Below the pieces are notes generated by a model, which worked only from the letters and a program-made list of their open reading frames with translations, searched no databases and had not been told where the DNA came from. DNA of 64,000 nucleotides from Oxydemutator sp963693105 (GTDB lineage Bacteria > Pseudomonadota > Gammaproteobacteria > Poriferisulfidales > Oxydemutatoraceae): NCBI GenBank assembly GCA_963693105.1, contig OY843752.1:1302001-1366000 (forward strand), given 5' to 3'. Position 1 is the stretch's first letter. Every line of letters starts with the position of its first letter. This document shows positions 8,134-15,677 of this stretch, one piece after another. The position numbers were made by a program, and so were the translations under genes.

Positions 8134-9405
8134 ATGCTCGACCCCAAATTGCTGCGCAACGACCCGGACGGCGTTTTCGAGCGCCTTGCGTTGCGCGGCG
8201 GCGATTACAGCCCCGGCACCTACCGCGATCTCGAAGACAGGCGCAAGACATTGCAGGTTGAACTCGAGGATTTGCAGGCCGGCGTCAACAGGAAATCACG
8301 TGAAATAGGCCAGCTCAAGGCTGCCGGCGCGGACCACGCGGAACGGCTCGCCGAAGTCGAGCATCTGAAACAGCGCCTCAAAAAGAAGCGCGAGCAATTC
8401 GCCGCTCTGCACGACGAGCTTAACGAGTTTCTTCTGAACCTGCCGAACATTCCGGACGAGTCGGTGCCGCCGGGCGATGGTGAAAGCGACAACGTCGAGG
8501 TTCGCCGCCGCGGCGAGGCGAGAAGTTTCGACTTCAAGCCGCTGGATCACGTTGTGCTCGGTGAACAACTGGGCTTGCTGGACATGCCGGCGGCGGCGGC
8601 GATATCCGGCGCGCGCTATTGCGTGATGTACGGCGCCCTCGCGGAGTTGCAGCGCGCGCTGGTGCGTTTCATGCTCGAATTGCACGTTGGCCGGCACGGC
8701 TACCGCGAGGTGTACGCGCCGTATATCGTCCATGCACGGTCGCTGACCGGCACCGGCCAGCTGCCGAAGTTCGAGAACGATCTGTTCAAGCTGCAAACCG
8801 ACGGCTCGTTCTATCTGATTCCGACCGCCGAAGTGCCCCTGACCAACCTTTGCCGCGACCGCATCATCGAAGCCGGCGCGCTGCCGTTGAAACTGGTCTC
8901 GCACACGCCTTGTTTCCGCTCCGAGGCCGGCGCCTACGGCAAGGACACGCACGGGCTGATGCGCCAGCACCAGTTCGAGAAGGTCGAGTTGGTGCAAATC
9001 GTCTCCGCCGGACAATCATGGCAGGCGCTCGAAGAGCTGACCGCGCACGCGGAAACGGTTCTGCAATCGCTCGAACTGCCTTACCGCGTGGTCGCCCTGT
9101 GCGCGGGCGACCTCGGTTTCGCCTCGGCCAGGACGTATGACATCGAGGTCTGGATGCCGGGTGAAGGCCGCTACCGCGAGATTTCGTCGTGCAGCAATAT
9201 GCTGGACTTTCAGGCGCGGCGAATGAAAGCGCGCGTGCGCGCGCCCGGCGCCGGCAAACCCGAACTCGTCCATACCCTGAACGGCTCGGGGCTGGCGGTC
9301 GGGCGCACGATGATTGCGCTGATGGAAAACCATCAGACTGCGGACGGACACATCCGGATACCGCGGGCGCTGCAGCCGTATATGAACGGCCGCGAACTGA
9401 TTTGA
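8134..9405 (+). CDS. serS: Seryl-tRNA synthetase
   Basis: A 423-residue class II aminoacyl-tRNA synthetase charging tRNA-Ser (and tRNA-Sec where present). The N-terminal long coiled-coil arm that grips the tRNA spans about 30-105. Motif 2 (F-R-S-E-A-G-A-Y-G) and motif 3 (G-S-G-L-A-V-G-R-T) are both visible. The start was placed at the ATG at 8134, where the protein opens with the usual MLDPKLLR; an upstream in-frame start at 8095 adds 13 unlikely residues. Confidence 0.97.
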   Translation: MLDPKLLRNDPDGVFERLALRGGDYSPGTYRDLEDRRKTLQVELEDLQAGVNRKSREIGQLKAAGADHAERLAEVEHLKQRLKKKREQFAALHDELNEFLLNLPNIPDESVPPGDGESDNVEVRRRGEARSFDFKPLDHVVLGEQLGLLDMPAAAAISGARYCVMYGALAELQRALVRFMLELHVGRHGYREVYAPYIVHARSLTGTGQLPKFENDLFKLQTDGSFYLIPTAEVPLTNLCRDRIIEAGALPLKLVSHTPCFRSEAGAYGKDTHGLMRQHQFEKVELVQIVSAGQSWQALEELTAHAETVLQSLELPYRVVALCAGDLGFASARTYDIEVWMPGEGRYREISSCSNMLDFQARRMKARVRAPGAGKPELVHTLNGSGLAVGRTMIALMENHQTADGHIRIPRALQPYMNGRELI

Positions 9406-9421
9406 ATCCGGCGGCCCGGCG

Positions 9422-10225
9422 TCAGCGCGAAGCCGCTGCATAATCACATTGGAAAGTCGCGTAGATCTGGTCGTATTGCAGCGACGGCGAGGTGTCCAGA
9501 ATCAGGCGCACGGGTTTCAGGCGGCAATGGCCGAGGGCGTGTTTTCCCGGAATCATCGTTACAAAGTCCCGCTGCCCGAGGAATTGGCACGACAGCGTCA
9601 GATACAGCAGATCCAGGCAGCGGCCCGCGATACAGGACTCGAACAGCTCGGGGCCGGCGGCCAGATAGACGCGCCGGCAGCCGCTGCCGAGCAGATGTTC
9701 CACCAGCGGCTTTCCTTCCACTCTGGCGCCTTCGATTTCAACGCTCCGGCAACCCTTTTTCTCCCATTCCCTGCGGCGTTTGCCGTCGTGCTGCGCGCCG
9801 ACGATGATGCGGATTCTGTCGCGGTCGAGGTCGTCCGGGACGGGGAAGTCCAGCGTGCTGCTGCAAATCGCAATCAACGGCTGCGCCGGCAGGCCGCGGG
9901 ATTGCCGCCATTGCTTCAGTTCGGGGTCTGCAATGTGCAGGATGTCGCCGAGACGGCCTTCGGCCAGCGCGCGCAGATAACCGCCGTGTGTGACGACGCA
10001 GTCCGCCTGCGCCTCGAGTTCGAGGAACAGGCGCAAATCGCTTTCGCTGGTCAGGCGTTGCGGCAATCGCGCAAGGCCGTCGCGGACGATGGCGATGCGG
10101 CCGTCGAGGCTGCCCAGGAAGTTGCCGTAAACCAGCGGCCCGTCGCGGCGCAGCAGCGGGTCGTCCAGATAGAGGTTGCGGACAGAATCACAGGCCTGGT
10201 GGTGCGGGTAAATCTGGGTCGGCAT
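9422..10225 (-). CDS. RibD C-terminal-type pyrimidine reductase/DHFR-like protein
   Basis: A 267-residue protein with the RibD C-terminal (bacterial DHFR-like) fold: V-Y-G-N-F-L-G-S-L-D-G-R-I near 32-44, a V-T-H-G-G-Y-L-R-A-L segment and a G-x-E-L-x-E-type motif (A-G-P-E-L-F) toward the C terminus. It lacks the RibD deaminase domain, so it is a stand-alone NADPH-dependent reductase with an unknown pterin- or riboflavin-type substrate. A much longer open frame on this strand reaches to 11884, but that is antisense to mutL. ATG at 10225 is preferred; an alternative start near 10289 is possible. It is convergent with serS and divergent from mutL. Confidence 0.75.
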   Translation of the reverse strand: MPTQIYPHHQACDSVRNLYLDDPLLRRDGPLVYGNFLGSLDGRIAIVRDGLARLPQRLTSESDLRLFLELEAQADCVVTHGGYLRALAEGRLGDILHIADPELKQWRQSRGLPAQPLIAICSSTLDFPVPDDLDRDRIRIIVGAQHDGKRRREWEKKGCRSVEIEGARVEGKPLVEHLLGSGCRRVYLAAGPELFESCIAGRCLDLLYLTLSCQFLGQRDFVTMIPGKHALGHCRLKPVRLILDTSPSLQYDQIYATFQCDYAAASR

Positions 10226-10315
10226 CGGCGGCGGGCGGGCGTATCGGCGGCGGGCTTTGTATAATCCGCGTATGAACGCAGTCGCGGACATTGTAGCAGA
10301 AGGCCTGTCCCGCCG

Positions 10316-12106
10316 ATGAGCCGGCCGATACAGGTGCTGCCGTCCCGGCTGATCAACCAGATCGCGGCGGGGGAGGTCATCGAGCGTCCGGGCTCCGTCG
10401 TCAAGGAACTGGTTGAAAACAGTCTCGACGCCGGCGCGGCCCGGATACGGGTGCGGATTGAGCACGGCGGTGTCAAGCGCATCGAGATCGCCGACGACGG
10501 CCGCGGCATTCCGAAGGCTGAATTGTCCCTCGCGCTGTCGCGGCACGCGACCAGCAAGATCACCGCGTTCGACGACCTCGCGCGGGTGTGCGACTTCGGC
10601 TTTCGCGGCGAGGCATTGCCGAGTATCGCGTCGGTTTCCGATTTGACGCTGGCCTCGCGCACCGCCGCCGACGAGTCCGGCTGGCGCCTGCGCGCGCGCG
10701 GCGACGGCGAGTTCGAAGATCCGGCGCCGAAGGCCCTGGCGCGGCGGGGCACGGTGGTCGAGGTTTGCAACCTGTTTTCCAACGTGCCGGCGCGCCGCAA
10801 ATTCCTGAAGACCGGGCGTACTGAATTCGGTCATATCCAGCAGTTTCTCCACAAAATCGCATTGTCGCGCTTCGATGTGGAATTCATTCTCGAACACGAC
10901 GGCAAGACGGTTTTTCATTTCGACGTCGCCGACAGCGAGCCGGCGCGCAGGCAAAGGCTTGGAAAGATACTCGGCAGGGCCTTTGCCGAACAGTGCGCCT
11001 GGTTTGAAGGCCGCACCGACGGCCTGGAAGTGTCGGGATGGATCGGCGCGCCGACCGTGTCGCGCAGTCAGCCCGACATGCAGTTTTGCTACGTCAACGG
11101 CCGGGTCGTGCGCGACAAGACCGTCAGCCACGCCGCCAGGCAGGCCTACGAGGATGTTCTCTACCACGGACGCCATCCGTATTACGTGCTGTATCTGGAC
11201 ATCGAGCCGTCCGCGGTGGACGTCAATGTGCACCCGGCCAAGCACGAGGTCCGCTTCCGCGATCAAAGGCAGATACACGATTTTGTCCGCGTGACGATGA
11301 AACGCGCGATTGCCGCGTTGTCGCCCGGCGACACGCCGAATCTGGCCGAGTACCAGCGCGTGCTGGTCAACGAGAACCCGCAGGCGTCGGCGTCGCCCCG
11401 GCCGCCGCTGAAAATTCCGCATTCTGCGTCGGCGGCGACAACCGGGTTTTATCACCGCATCAGCGACCATCCGCCGCCGTCCTACACCGGCGCCGCGCGC
11501 GCCGACCCGGCCGCCGCCGAGGCACTCCCTCTCGGCTACGCCCTGTGTCAGATACACGGGGTTTACATCGTCGCCCAGAACGACAAGGGCATGGTGCTGG
11601 TGGACATGCACGCCGCCCACGAGCGCATCACCTACGAGCACCTGAAACAGGCGTACAAAGGGCAGGGCATTCGGGAGCAGCCGCTGCTGGTGCCGCTGTC
11701 GGTCGAGGTCGGCGAACACGAGGCCGATCTTTGTGAACGCCATGCCGACGAGTTGAAGCGTGTCGGTTTCGGCGTCGATCGCATGGGTCGTGAGACACTG
11801 GTCGTTCGCCGTGTCCCGTCGCTGCTGGCCGGGGCGGACGCCGCCAGACTCCTGCGCGACGTGCTCTCCGACCTGGGCGAGCACGGCGCCTCAAGCCGCG
11901 TCGAGCGGGATATGGACGCGGTGCTTTCGACGATGGCCTGCCACGGCTCGGTCAGGGCCAACCGGTTGCTGTCGCTCGACGAGATGAACGCACTGTTGCG
12001 CGACATGGAGGAAACCGAGCGCAGCGGCCAGTGCAACCATGGCCGCCCGACCTGGGCGCAGCTGGGCATGGAGCAACTGGACAAATTGTTCAAACGGGGG
12101 CAATGA
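10316..12106 (+). CDS. mutL: DNA mismatch repair protein MutL
   Basis: A 596-residue GHKL ATPase that links MutS mismatch recognition to downstream repair. N-terminal motifs are all present: E-x-V-x-N-S-L-D-A-G-A near 36-45, D-D-G-R-G-I near 60-65 and G-F-R-G-E-A-L-P-S-I near 97-106. A proline-rich linker at about 360-400 separates the C-terminal dimerisation domain, which has M-H-A-A-H-E-R. The endonuclease motif DQHAxxExxxxE is not obvious (MHAAHERITYE instead), so cleavage is probably left to a MutH-type partner. A TATAAT word sits about 57 nt upstream. miaA and hfq follow, the usual gammaproteobacterial order. Confidence 0.96.
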   Translation: MSRPIQVLPSRLINQIAAGEVIERPGSVVKELVENSLDAGAARIRVRIEHGGVKRIEIADDGRGIPKAELSLALSRHATSKITAFDDLARVCDFGFRGEALPSIASVSDLTLASRTAADESGWRLRARGDGEFEDPAPKALARRGTVVEVCNLFSNVPARRKFLKTGRTEFGHIQQFLHKIALSRFDVEFILEHDGKTVFHFDVADSEPARRQRLGKILGRAFAEQCAWFEGRTDGLEVSGWIGAPTVSRSQPDMQFCYVNGRVVRDKTVSHAARQAYEDVLYHGRHPYYVLYLDIEPSAVDVNVHPAKHEVRFRDQRQIHDFVRVTMKRAIAALSPGDTPNLAEYQRVLVNENPQASASPRPPLKIPHSASAATTGFYHRISDHPPPSYTGAARADPAAAEALPLGYALCQIHGVYIVAQNDKGMVLVDMHAAHERITYEHLKQAYKGQGIREQPLLVPLSVEVGEHEADLCERHADELKRVGFGVDRMGRETLVVRRVPSLLAGADAARLLRDVLSDLGEHGASSRVERDMDAVLSTMACHGSVRANRLLSLDEMNALLRDMEETERSGQCNHGRPTWAQLGMEQLDKLFKRGQ

Positions 12107-12124
12107 AGTTTTGCGGGCGCGGCA

Positions 12125-13087
12125 GTGGCTTACGATTGCCTGATCTTTCTGATGGGGCCGACCGCGAGCGGCAAGACCGCGCTGGCGGCGGAGTTGTCAA
12201 AGCGGATTCCCTGCGAGATCGTCAACGTGGACTCGATGTTGATTTACAGGGGAATGGACATCGGCACGGCGAAGCCCGACGCGTCTTTGCGCGCGCGCGT
12301 GCCGCATCATCTGATGGACATCCGCGACCCGCCGGAGAGTTATTCGGCGGCGGCGTTTTGCCGGGACGCGGCGGCGGTGGTTCGGGCGATACAAGGCCGC
12401 GGGCGCGTGCCGTTGCTGGCGGGAGGCACGATGTTTTATTTTCACGCGCTGGAACACGGCCTGGCGCCGATGCCCGGCGCCGATCCGGCCGTGCGCGACG
12501 GACTGGATGCGCGTGCGCACCGCGAAGGGTTGCAGTCGCTGCACGACGAATTGAAGAGGCTGGACCCGGTGTCGGCCGCCCGCATCCATCCGATGGACTC
12601 GCAGCGCGTGCAGCGCGCGCTGGAAGTCTGCTTGTCGGGCGGGCGTCCTTTCAGCCAGTACCAGTGCGGCGGACAGCGGGGCGCACCGCCGCTTTTGACG
12701 GGACACGTCCAGCGCATCGGCCTGGACTTTTCGGATCGCGCCCGCCTGCACCGGCAAATCGAACGGCGTTTTGACGGCATGCTGCGCGGCGGGCTGCTCG
12801 ATGAAGTCGCCGGCCTGATGCTGCGCGGCGACCTGGACCTGTCGCGCCCGTCCATGCGCGCGGTCGGCTACCGCCAGGCCTGGAGACATCTGTGCGGGCA
12901 TTATGGCTCCGGTGAAATGCGCCGGCGGGCGATTGCCGCGACCCGGCAGCTGGCTAAAAAGCAGTTGACATGGATGCGTCGGATGCGACACTTGAAAGTC
13001 TATTTCAGCGACCGTTCCGACTTTGCGCGGATTGCCGCGCAAATCGAAAAAAATACAGGAGCTTATCAACGCAATGCAAACGGATAA
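12125..13087 (+). CDS. miaA: tRNA dimethylallyltransferase MiaA
   Basis: A 320-residue enzyme that prenylates N6 of A37 in tRNAs reading UNN codons. The P-loop G-P-T-A-S-G-K-T is at 11-18, followed by V-N-V-D-S-M-L-I-Y-R-G-M-D-I-G-T-A-K-P and the L-A-G-G-T segment near 99. It starts with GTG 18 nt after mutL, and its 3' end overlaps hfq by 14 nt. The D-S-Q-R-V-x-R-A-L-E motif is intact, so the gene should be functional. Confidence 0.96.
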   Translation: MAYDCLIFLMGPTASGKTALAAELSKRIPCEIVNVDSMLIYRGMDIGTAKPDASLRARVPHHLMDIRDPPESYSAAAFCRDAAAVVRAIQGRGRVPLLAGGTMFYFHALEHGLAPMPGADPAVRDGLDARAHREGLQSLHDELKRLDPVSAARIHPMDSQRVQRALEVCLSGGRPFSQYQCGGQRGAPPLLTGHVQRIGLDFSDRARLHRQIERRFDGMLRGGLLDEVAGLMLRGDLDLSRPSMRAVGYRQAWRHLCGHYGSGEMRRRAIAATRQLAKKQLTWMRRMRHLKVYFSDRSDFARIAAQIEKNTGAYQRNANG

Positions 13088-13355
13088 TATTCATGCGATA
13101 AAGCGCGGGCAGCATGCGCCCAAGGGTCAAAACATCCAGGAACCGTTCCTGAACGCCGTACGCAAGTCGGGCGTCATGGTTTCGGTCTATCTGGTCAGCG
13201 GCATCAAATTGCAGGGCAAGATAGACTCGTTCGACCAGTTCGTTATCCTGTTGAAAAATAACACCATGCAGATGCTCTACAAGCACGCGATTTCGACGAT
13301 TGTCCCGGCACAGCCGGTTCAGTGGCAGCAGAAAAGCGGCGAGGCGCCCGAATAG
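13074..13355 (+). CDS. hfq: RNA chaperone Hfq
   Basis: A 93-residue Sm-like protein that pairs small RNAs with mRNAs. The Sm1 motif (V-S-V-Y-L-V-S-G-I-K-L-Q-G) and the Sm2 motif Y-K-H-A-I-S-T-I are standard. The start is ATG at 13074 behind AGGAG (13057-13061). The usual M-A-K-G-Q-x-L-Q start is replaced by a basic leader of about 12 residues before A-P-K-G-Q-N-I-Q, and no start codon lies closer to the core. The gene begins inside the last 14 nt of miaA. Its stop overlaps the gloB GTG. Confidence 0.96.
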   Translation: MQTDNIHAIKRGQHAPKGQNIQEPFLNAVRKSGVMVSVYLVSGIKLQGKIDSFDQFVILLKNNTMQMLYKHAISTIVPAQPVQWQQKSGEAPE

Positions 13356-14149
13356 TGTGGTCGGTGCAAACCATTCCGGCGTTTTCGGACAATTACCTGT
13401 GGCTGCTGGTCGGGCGAGGGCGGCGGGCCGCGGTCGTGGATCCCGGTGACGCCGAACCGGTCGTTCAGGCGCTGCGCGCCGGCGGCCTTGCGCTGTCGGC
13501 GATTCTGATTACCCACCACCACGCGGATCACATCGGAGGCGTGGCGCGCCTGCTGCAGTTGTTTCCCGACGCCCGGGTCTGCGGCCCGGACGACGAACGT
13601 GTCGGCGGCATGACCCGCATCGTGGGCGAGGGCGACCGCGTGGAACTGGATTTTCTGCCCGCCGAATTCAAGGTCTTCGAGGTGCCCGGGCACACGCGCA
13701 CGCACATCGCCTACTATGCCGAAGACGCCGGGCACGGCAACGGGCGCCTGTTCTGCGGCGACACCGTTTTCGCCTGCGGTTGCGGTCGTCTTTTCGAGGG
13801 AACGCCCGTTCAAATGTGCGCCTCGCTGTCGAAATTGAGAACGCTGCCGGACACGACCGAAATCTATTGCGCGCATGAATACACTCTGGACAACATTGCC
13901 TTTGCAAAGTGGGTCGAGCCCGGCAACAAGGCGCTGATCAGGCGCGAGCGGCAGGCGCGGGCGCTGAGGGAGGCGGGACATCCGACCGTGCCGTCGCAAC
14001 TTGCGACGGAGCGCGAGACCAATCCCTTTCTGCGTTTCGACCAGCCGCAGGTCATCGCGGCGGCACGCCGCCACGCCGGCGCCGATCTGAAAAGTGATGC
14101 CGAGGTCTTCGGCGAAATCCGCCGTTGGAAGGACACCGAGTTCGACTGA
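13355..14149 (+). CDS. gloB: Hydroxyacylglutathione hydrolase (glyoxalase II)
   Basis: A 264-residue metallo-beta-lactamase-fold thioesterase that hydrolyses S-lactoylglutathione to lactate and glutathione in methylglyoxal detoxification. Binuclear metal ligands are visible as H54-x-H56-x-D58-H59 (T-H-H-H-A-D-H), then G-H-T near 112, F-C-G-D-T and the C-A-H-E-Y motif. The GTG at 13355 overlaps the last base of the hfq stop and gives the normal family N terminus (T-I-P-A-F-x-D-N-Y). Glyoxalase II, rather than a generic hydrolase, is supported by the C-terminal helical domain with R-E-T-N-P-F-L-R. Confidence 0.94.
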   Translation: MWSVQTIPAFSDNYLWLLVGRGRRAAVVDPGDAEPVVQALRAGGLALSAILITHHHADHIGGVARLLQLFPDARVCGPDDERVGGMTRIVGEGDRVELDFLPAEFKVFEVPGHTRTHIAYYAEDAGHGNGRLFCGDTVFACGCGRLFEGTPVQMCASLSKLRTLPDTTEIYCAHEYTLDNIAFAKWVEPGNKALIRRERQARALREAGHPTVPSQLATERETNPFLRFDQPQVIAAARRHAGADLKSDAEVFGEIRRWKDTEFD

Positions 14150-14171
14150 ACATCCGCCCGCGGCTGCGCAC

Positions 14172-14444
14172 TCAGCCGATTGTGAAATGGTCGGGCGCCG
14201 GCGCCGATGCGGTTCGGGTCTGCAAATCGGTGACGCGGGCGGGCGGCGGGCCTTCGGCGACCGCGCGCCGCACCCGCTCGACGGCTTGTGCATCGCCGTA
14301 CAACGCGACCTCGACGCGCCCGTCGGGCAGGTTTCTGGCGTAACCGGTGACACCGTGCTCGCGCGCCCTTGTGCGTACAAAGGCGCGAAAGCCGACGCCC
14401 TGGACGCGCCCGCAAACCAGAATTTTCAAGCCGCCGCTGTTCAC
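14172..14444 (-). CDS. acyP: Acylphosphatase
   Basis: A 90-residue acylphosphatase that hydrolyses acyl phosphates such as carbamoyl phosphate and 1,3-bisphosphoglycerate. The catalytic Arg20 sits in V-Q-G-V-G-F-R and Asn38 in R-N-L-P-D-G. This is the intact member of a duplicated pair. It starts with GTG, while the truncated copy upstream has ATG at the same position. Its start overlaps the stop of the truncated frame by 4 nt, so after the duplication it may rely on translational coupling or a weak independent start. Confidence 0.93.
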   Translation of the reverse strand: MNSGGLKILVCGRVQGVGFRAFVRTRAREHGVTGYARNLPDGRVEVALYGDAQAVERVRRAVAEGPPPARVTDLQTRTASAPAPDHFTIG

Positions 14445-14734
14445 GGGTTGTTGGTATCAGCCGACAAAATTGTAATGTCCCAGTTCCCGCGGGTAGCGCC
14501 CGATGTGGGCCGCGACCTCGGCGACCGCCCGTCGGGCAGGTTTCTGGCGTAACCGGTGACACCGTGCTCGCGCGCCCTTGTGCGTACGAAGGCGCGAAAG
14601 CCGACGCCCTGGACGCGCCCGCAAACCAGAATTTTCAAGCCGTCGCTGTTCATGGGTTGTTGGTATCAGCCGACAAAATTGTAATGTCCCAGTTCCCGCG
14701 GGTAGCGCCCGATGTGGGCCGCGACCTCGGCGAC
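14317..14734. repeat. 209-bp tandem duplication (two copies, 14317-14525 and 14526-14734)
   Basis: The two 209-bp units are nearly identical; I see three substitutions, one of which makes the start codon GTG in copy 1 and ATG in copy 2 (minus-strand reading). The 9-bp word CGCCCGTCG occurs at 14317, 14526 and 14735, i.e. at both edges and the internal junction. That is what unequal recombination or replication slippage at short homology would leave. Each unit carries the first half of acyP and the last part of the sulfotransferase gene. Confidence 0.95.
14441..14653 (-). pseudogene. Truncated acylphosphatase copy created by tandem duplication
   Basis: A 70-residue frame whose first 43 residues equal the acylphosphatase N terminus, including the catalytic Arg20 and Asn38. 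At the duplication joint (14525/14526) it switches into the 3' end of the sulfotransferase gene in another frame and ends in S-A-D-T-N-N-P. Half of the acylphosphatase fold is missing, so activity is unlikely. It retains the ATG start, which is probably the ancestral one. Confidence 0.85.
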
Positions 14735-15589
14735 CGCCCGTCGCGGCCAGTTGATTTCCATTCGGCGTTTGTTGGCGCCGGCATAGACGATGGATGCACA
14801 GTCCTCCAGGTAACCGTCATCGCACCCGAGTCCGAGGAATCGGCACAGGCGCCCGATGCAATCGCGCGGATGGGCGATGAAATCCTCATGCCGCAGAATC
14901 AACAGTTCGTCTTTCGGCATGTCTTTTATGGATTCATGTATTACCCCGGCCAGCTCGAAATACCGCCGGATGCATTCGTCCAGATTCCGCTGCGGATTGT
15001 CCAATGGCCTGCCGAGCGGCGCGTACATCGCGCCGATGGTGTCGTAGGGGTTGCGTGTGATGTGCACCAGCCGCAGCGGCAAGTCGATCCAGGAACGCAT
15101 TTTTTCGAGCAGCCGGGGGTCTTTTTTCAGCAGGACCTCGCTCAGTTTGCCGCCGCCCTTGTCGCCGAGGACCCGAAGCCTGGAATAGCGCCCCTGCCAC
15201 TGGCCGGGGACGGCATAGGAGTAACCGCCGCCGCCGATGCTGCCGTCCCGGGTCCATTGCCTGTCGTGTTCGAGGATGGCGGTGAACAGTTCCTCGCGCG
15301 CGGCGCCTTCCCACAGATAACGAAAATCGCGCAGTTCATTGCTGACGACGGCCTCAGAGTGCGCATTCAGGATGGCGCCGATGATGCTGTGGCCGCTGTG
15401 CGGATAGCCGATGAACAAACAGTACCTTTCAAGGTCGGCGAAGGTCGCGACGGGCAGGGGCGTATGGCGCGGCGGCGCTCCCCCGACCCACAGCGCCGGC
15501 TCCGGGCGCTCGGCGGGTGTTTTCGGCGCCAGTTTGTCGCGTATTTTGCGCAGGCGCGGCTTGAGCTTGTCGATGGATGAGTAAAGCAT
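14666..15589 (-). CDS. Sulfotransferase family protein
   Basis: About 307 residues from the ATG at 15589. The PAPS 5'-phosphosulfate loop is recognisable as F-I-G-Y-P-H-S-G-H-S-I, and the 3'-phosphate motif as R-N-P-Y-D-T. A helical region with R-H-E-D-F follows, as in bacterial sulfotransferases that modify carbohydrates or lipids. The frame stays open to 15721, but that would overlap the divergent oxidoreductase gene, and the added residues look non-native. The last few codons lie in the duplicated unit but the gene is intact. The acceptor substrate is unknown. Confidence 0.82.
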   Translation of the reverse strand: MLYSSIDKLKPRLRKIRDKLAPKTPAERPEPALWVGGAPPRHTPLPVATFADLERYCLFIGYPHSGHSIIGAILNAHSEAVVSNELRDFRYLWEGAAREELFTAILEHDRQWTRDGSIGGGGYSYAVPGQWQGRYSRLRVLGDKGGGKLSEVLLKKDPRLLEKMRSWIDLPLRLVHITRNPYDTIGAMYAPLGRPLDNPQRNLDECIRRYFELAGVIHESIKDMPKDELLILRHEDFIAHPRDCIGRLCRFLGLGCDDGYLEDCASIVYAGANKRRMEINWPRRAVAEVAAHIGRYPRELGHYNFVG

Positions 15590-15677
15590 TGCGGCGGGTG
15601 ACGGATTCAGGACCGGGGTGGTGTTCAGGCGTTCAGTTCGACAAGGTAATATAGCATAGAGGAAAAAAGGTAAACGT

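Noticed and set aside
10226..11884. Very long minus-strand open frame continuing the RibD-C-type gene to 820 residues
   Set aside because: It is antisense to mutL, low-complexity and Arg/Gly-rich, with no recognisable domain. High GC content opens such antisense frames. Only the 9422-10225 part has family motifs.
14441..14653. A second functional acylphosphatase gene
   Set aside because: Only the first 43 residues match; the rest is sulfotransferase sequence in a wrong frame created by the duplication joint.
14317..14743. A CRISPR array or phage attachment site at the repeat
   Set aside because: There are only two large units and no spacers; the 9-bp edge word is far too short for an attachment site, and no integrase gene is near.
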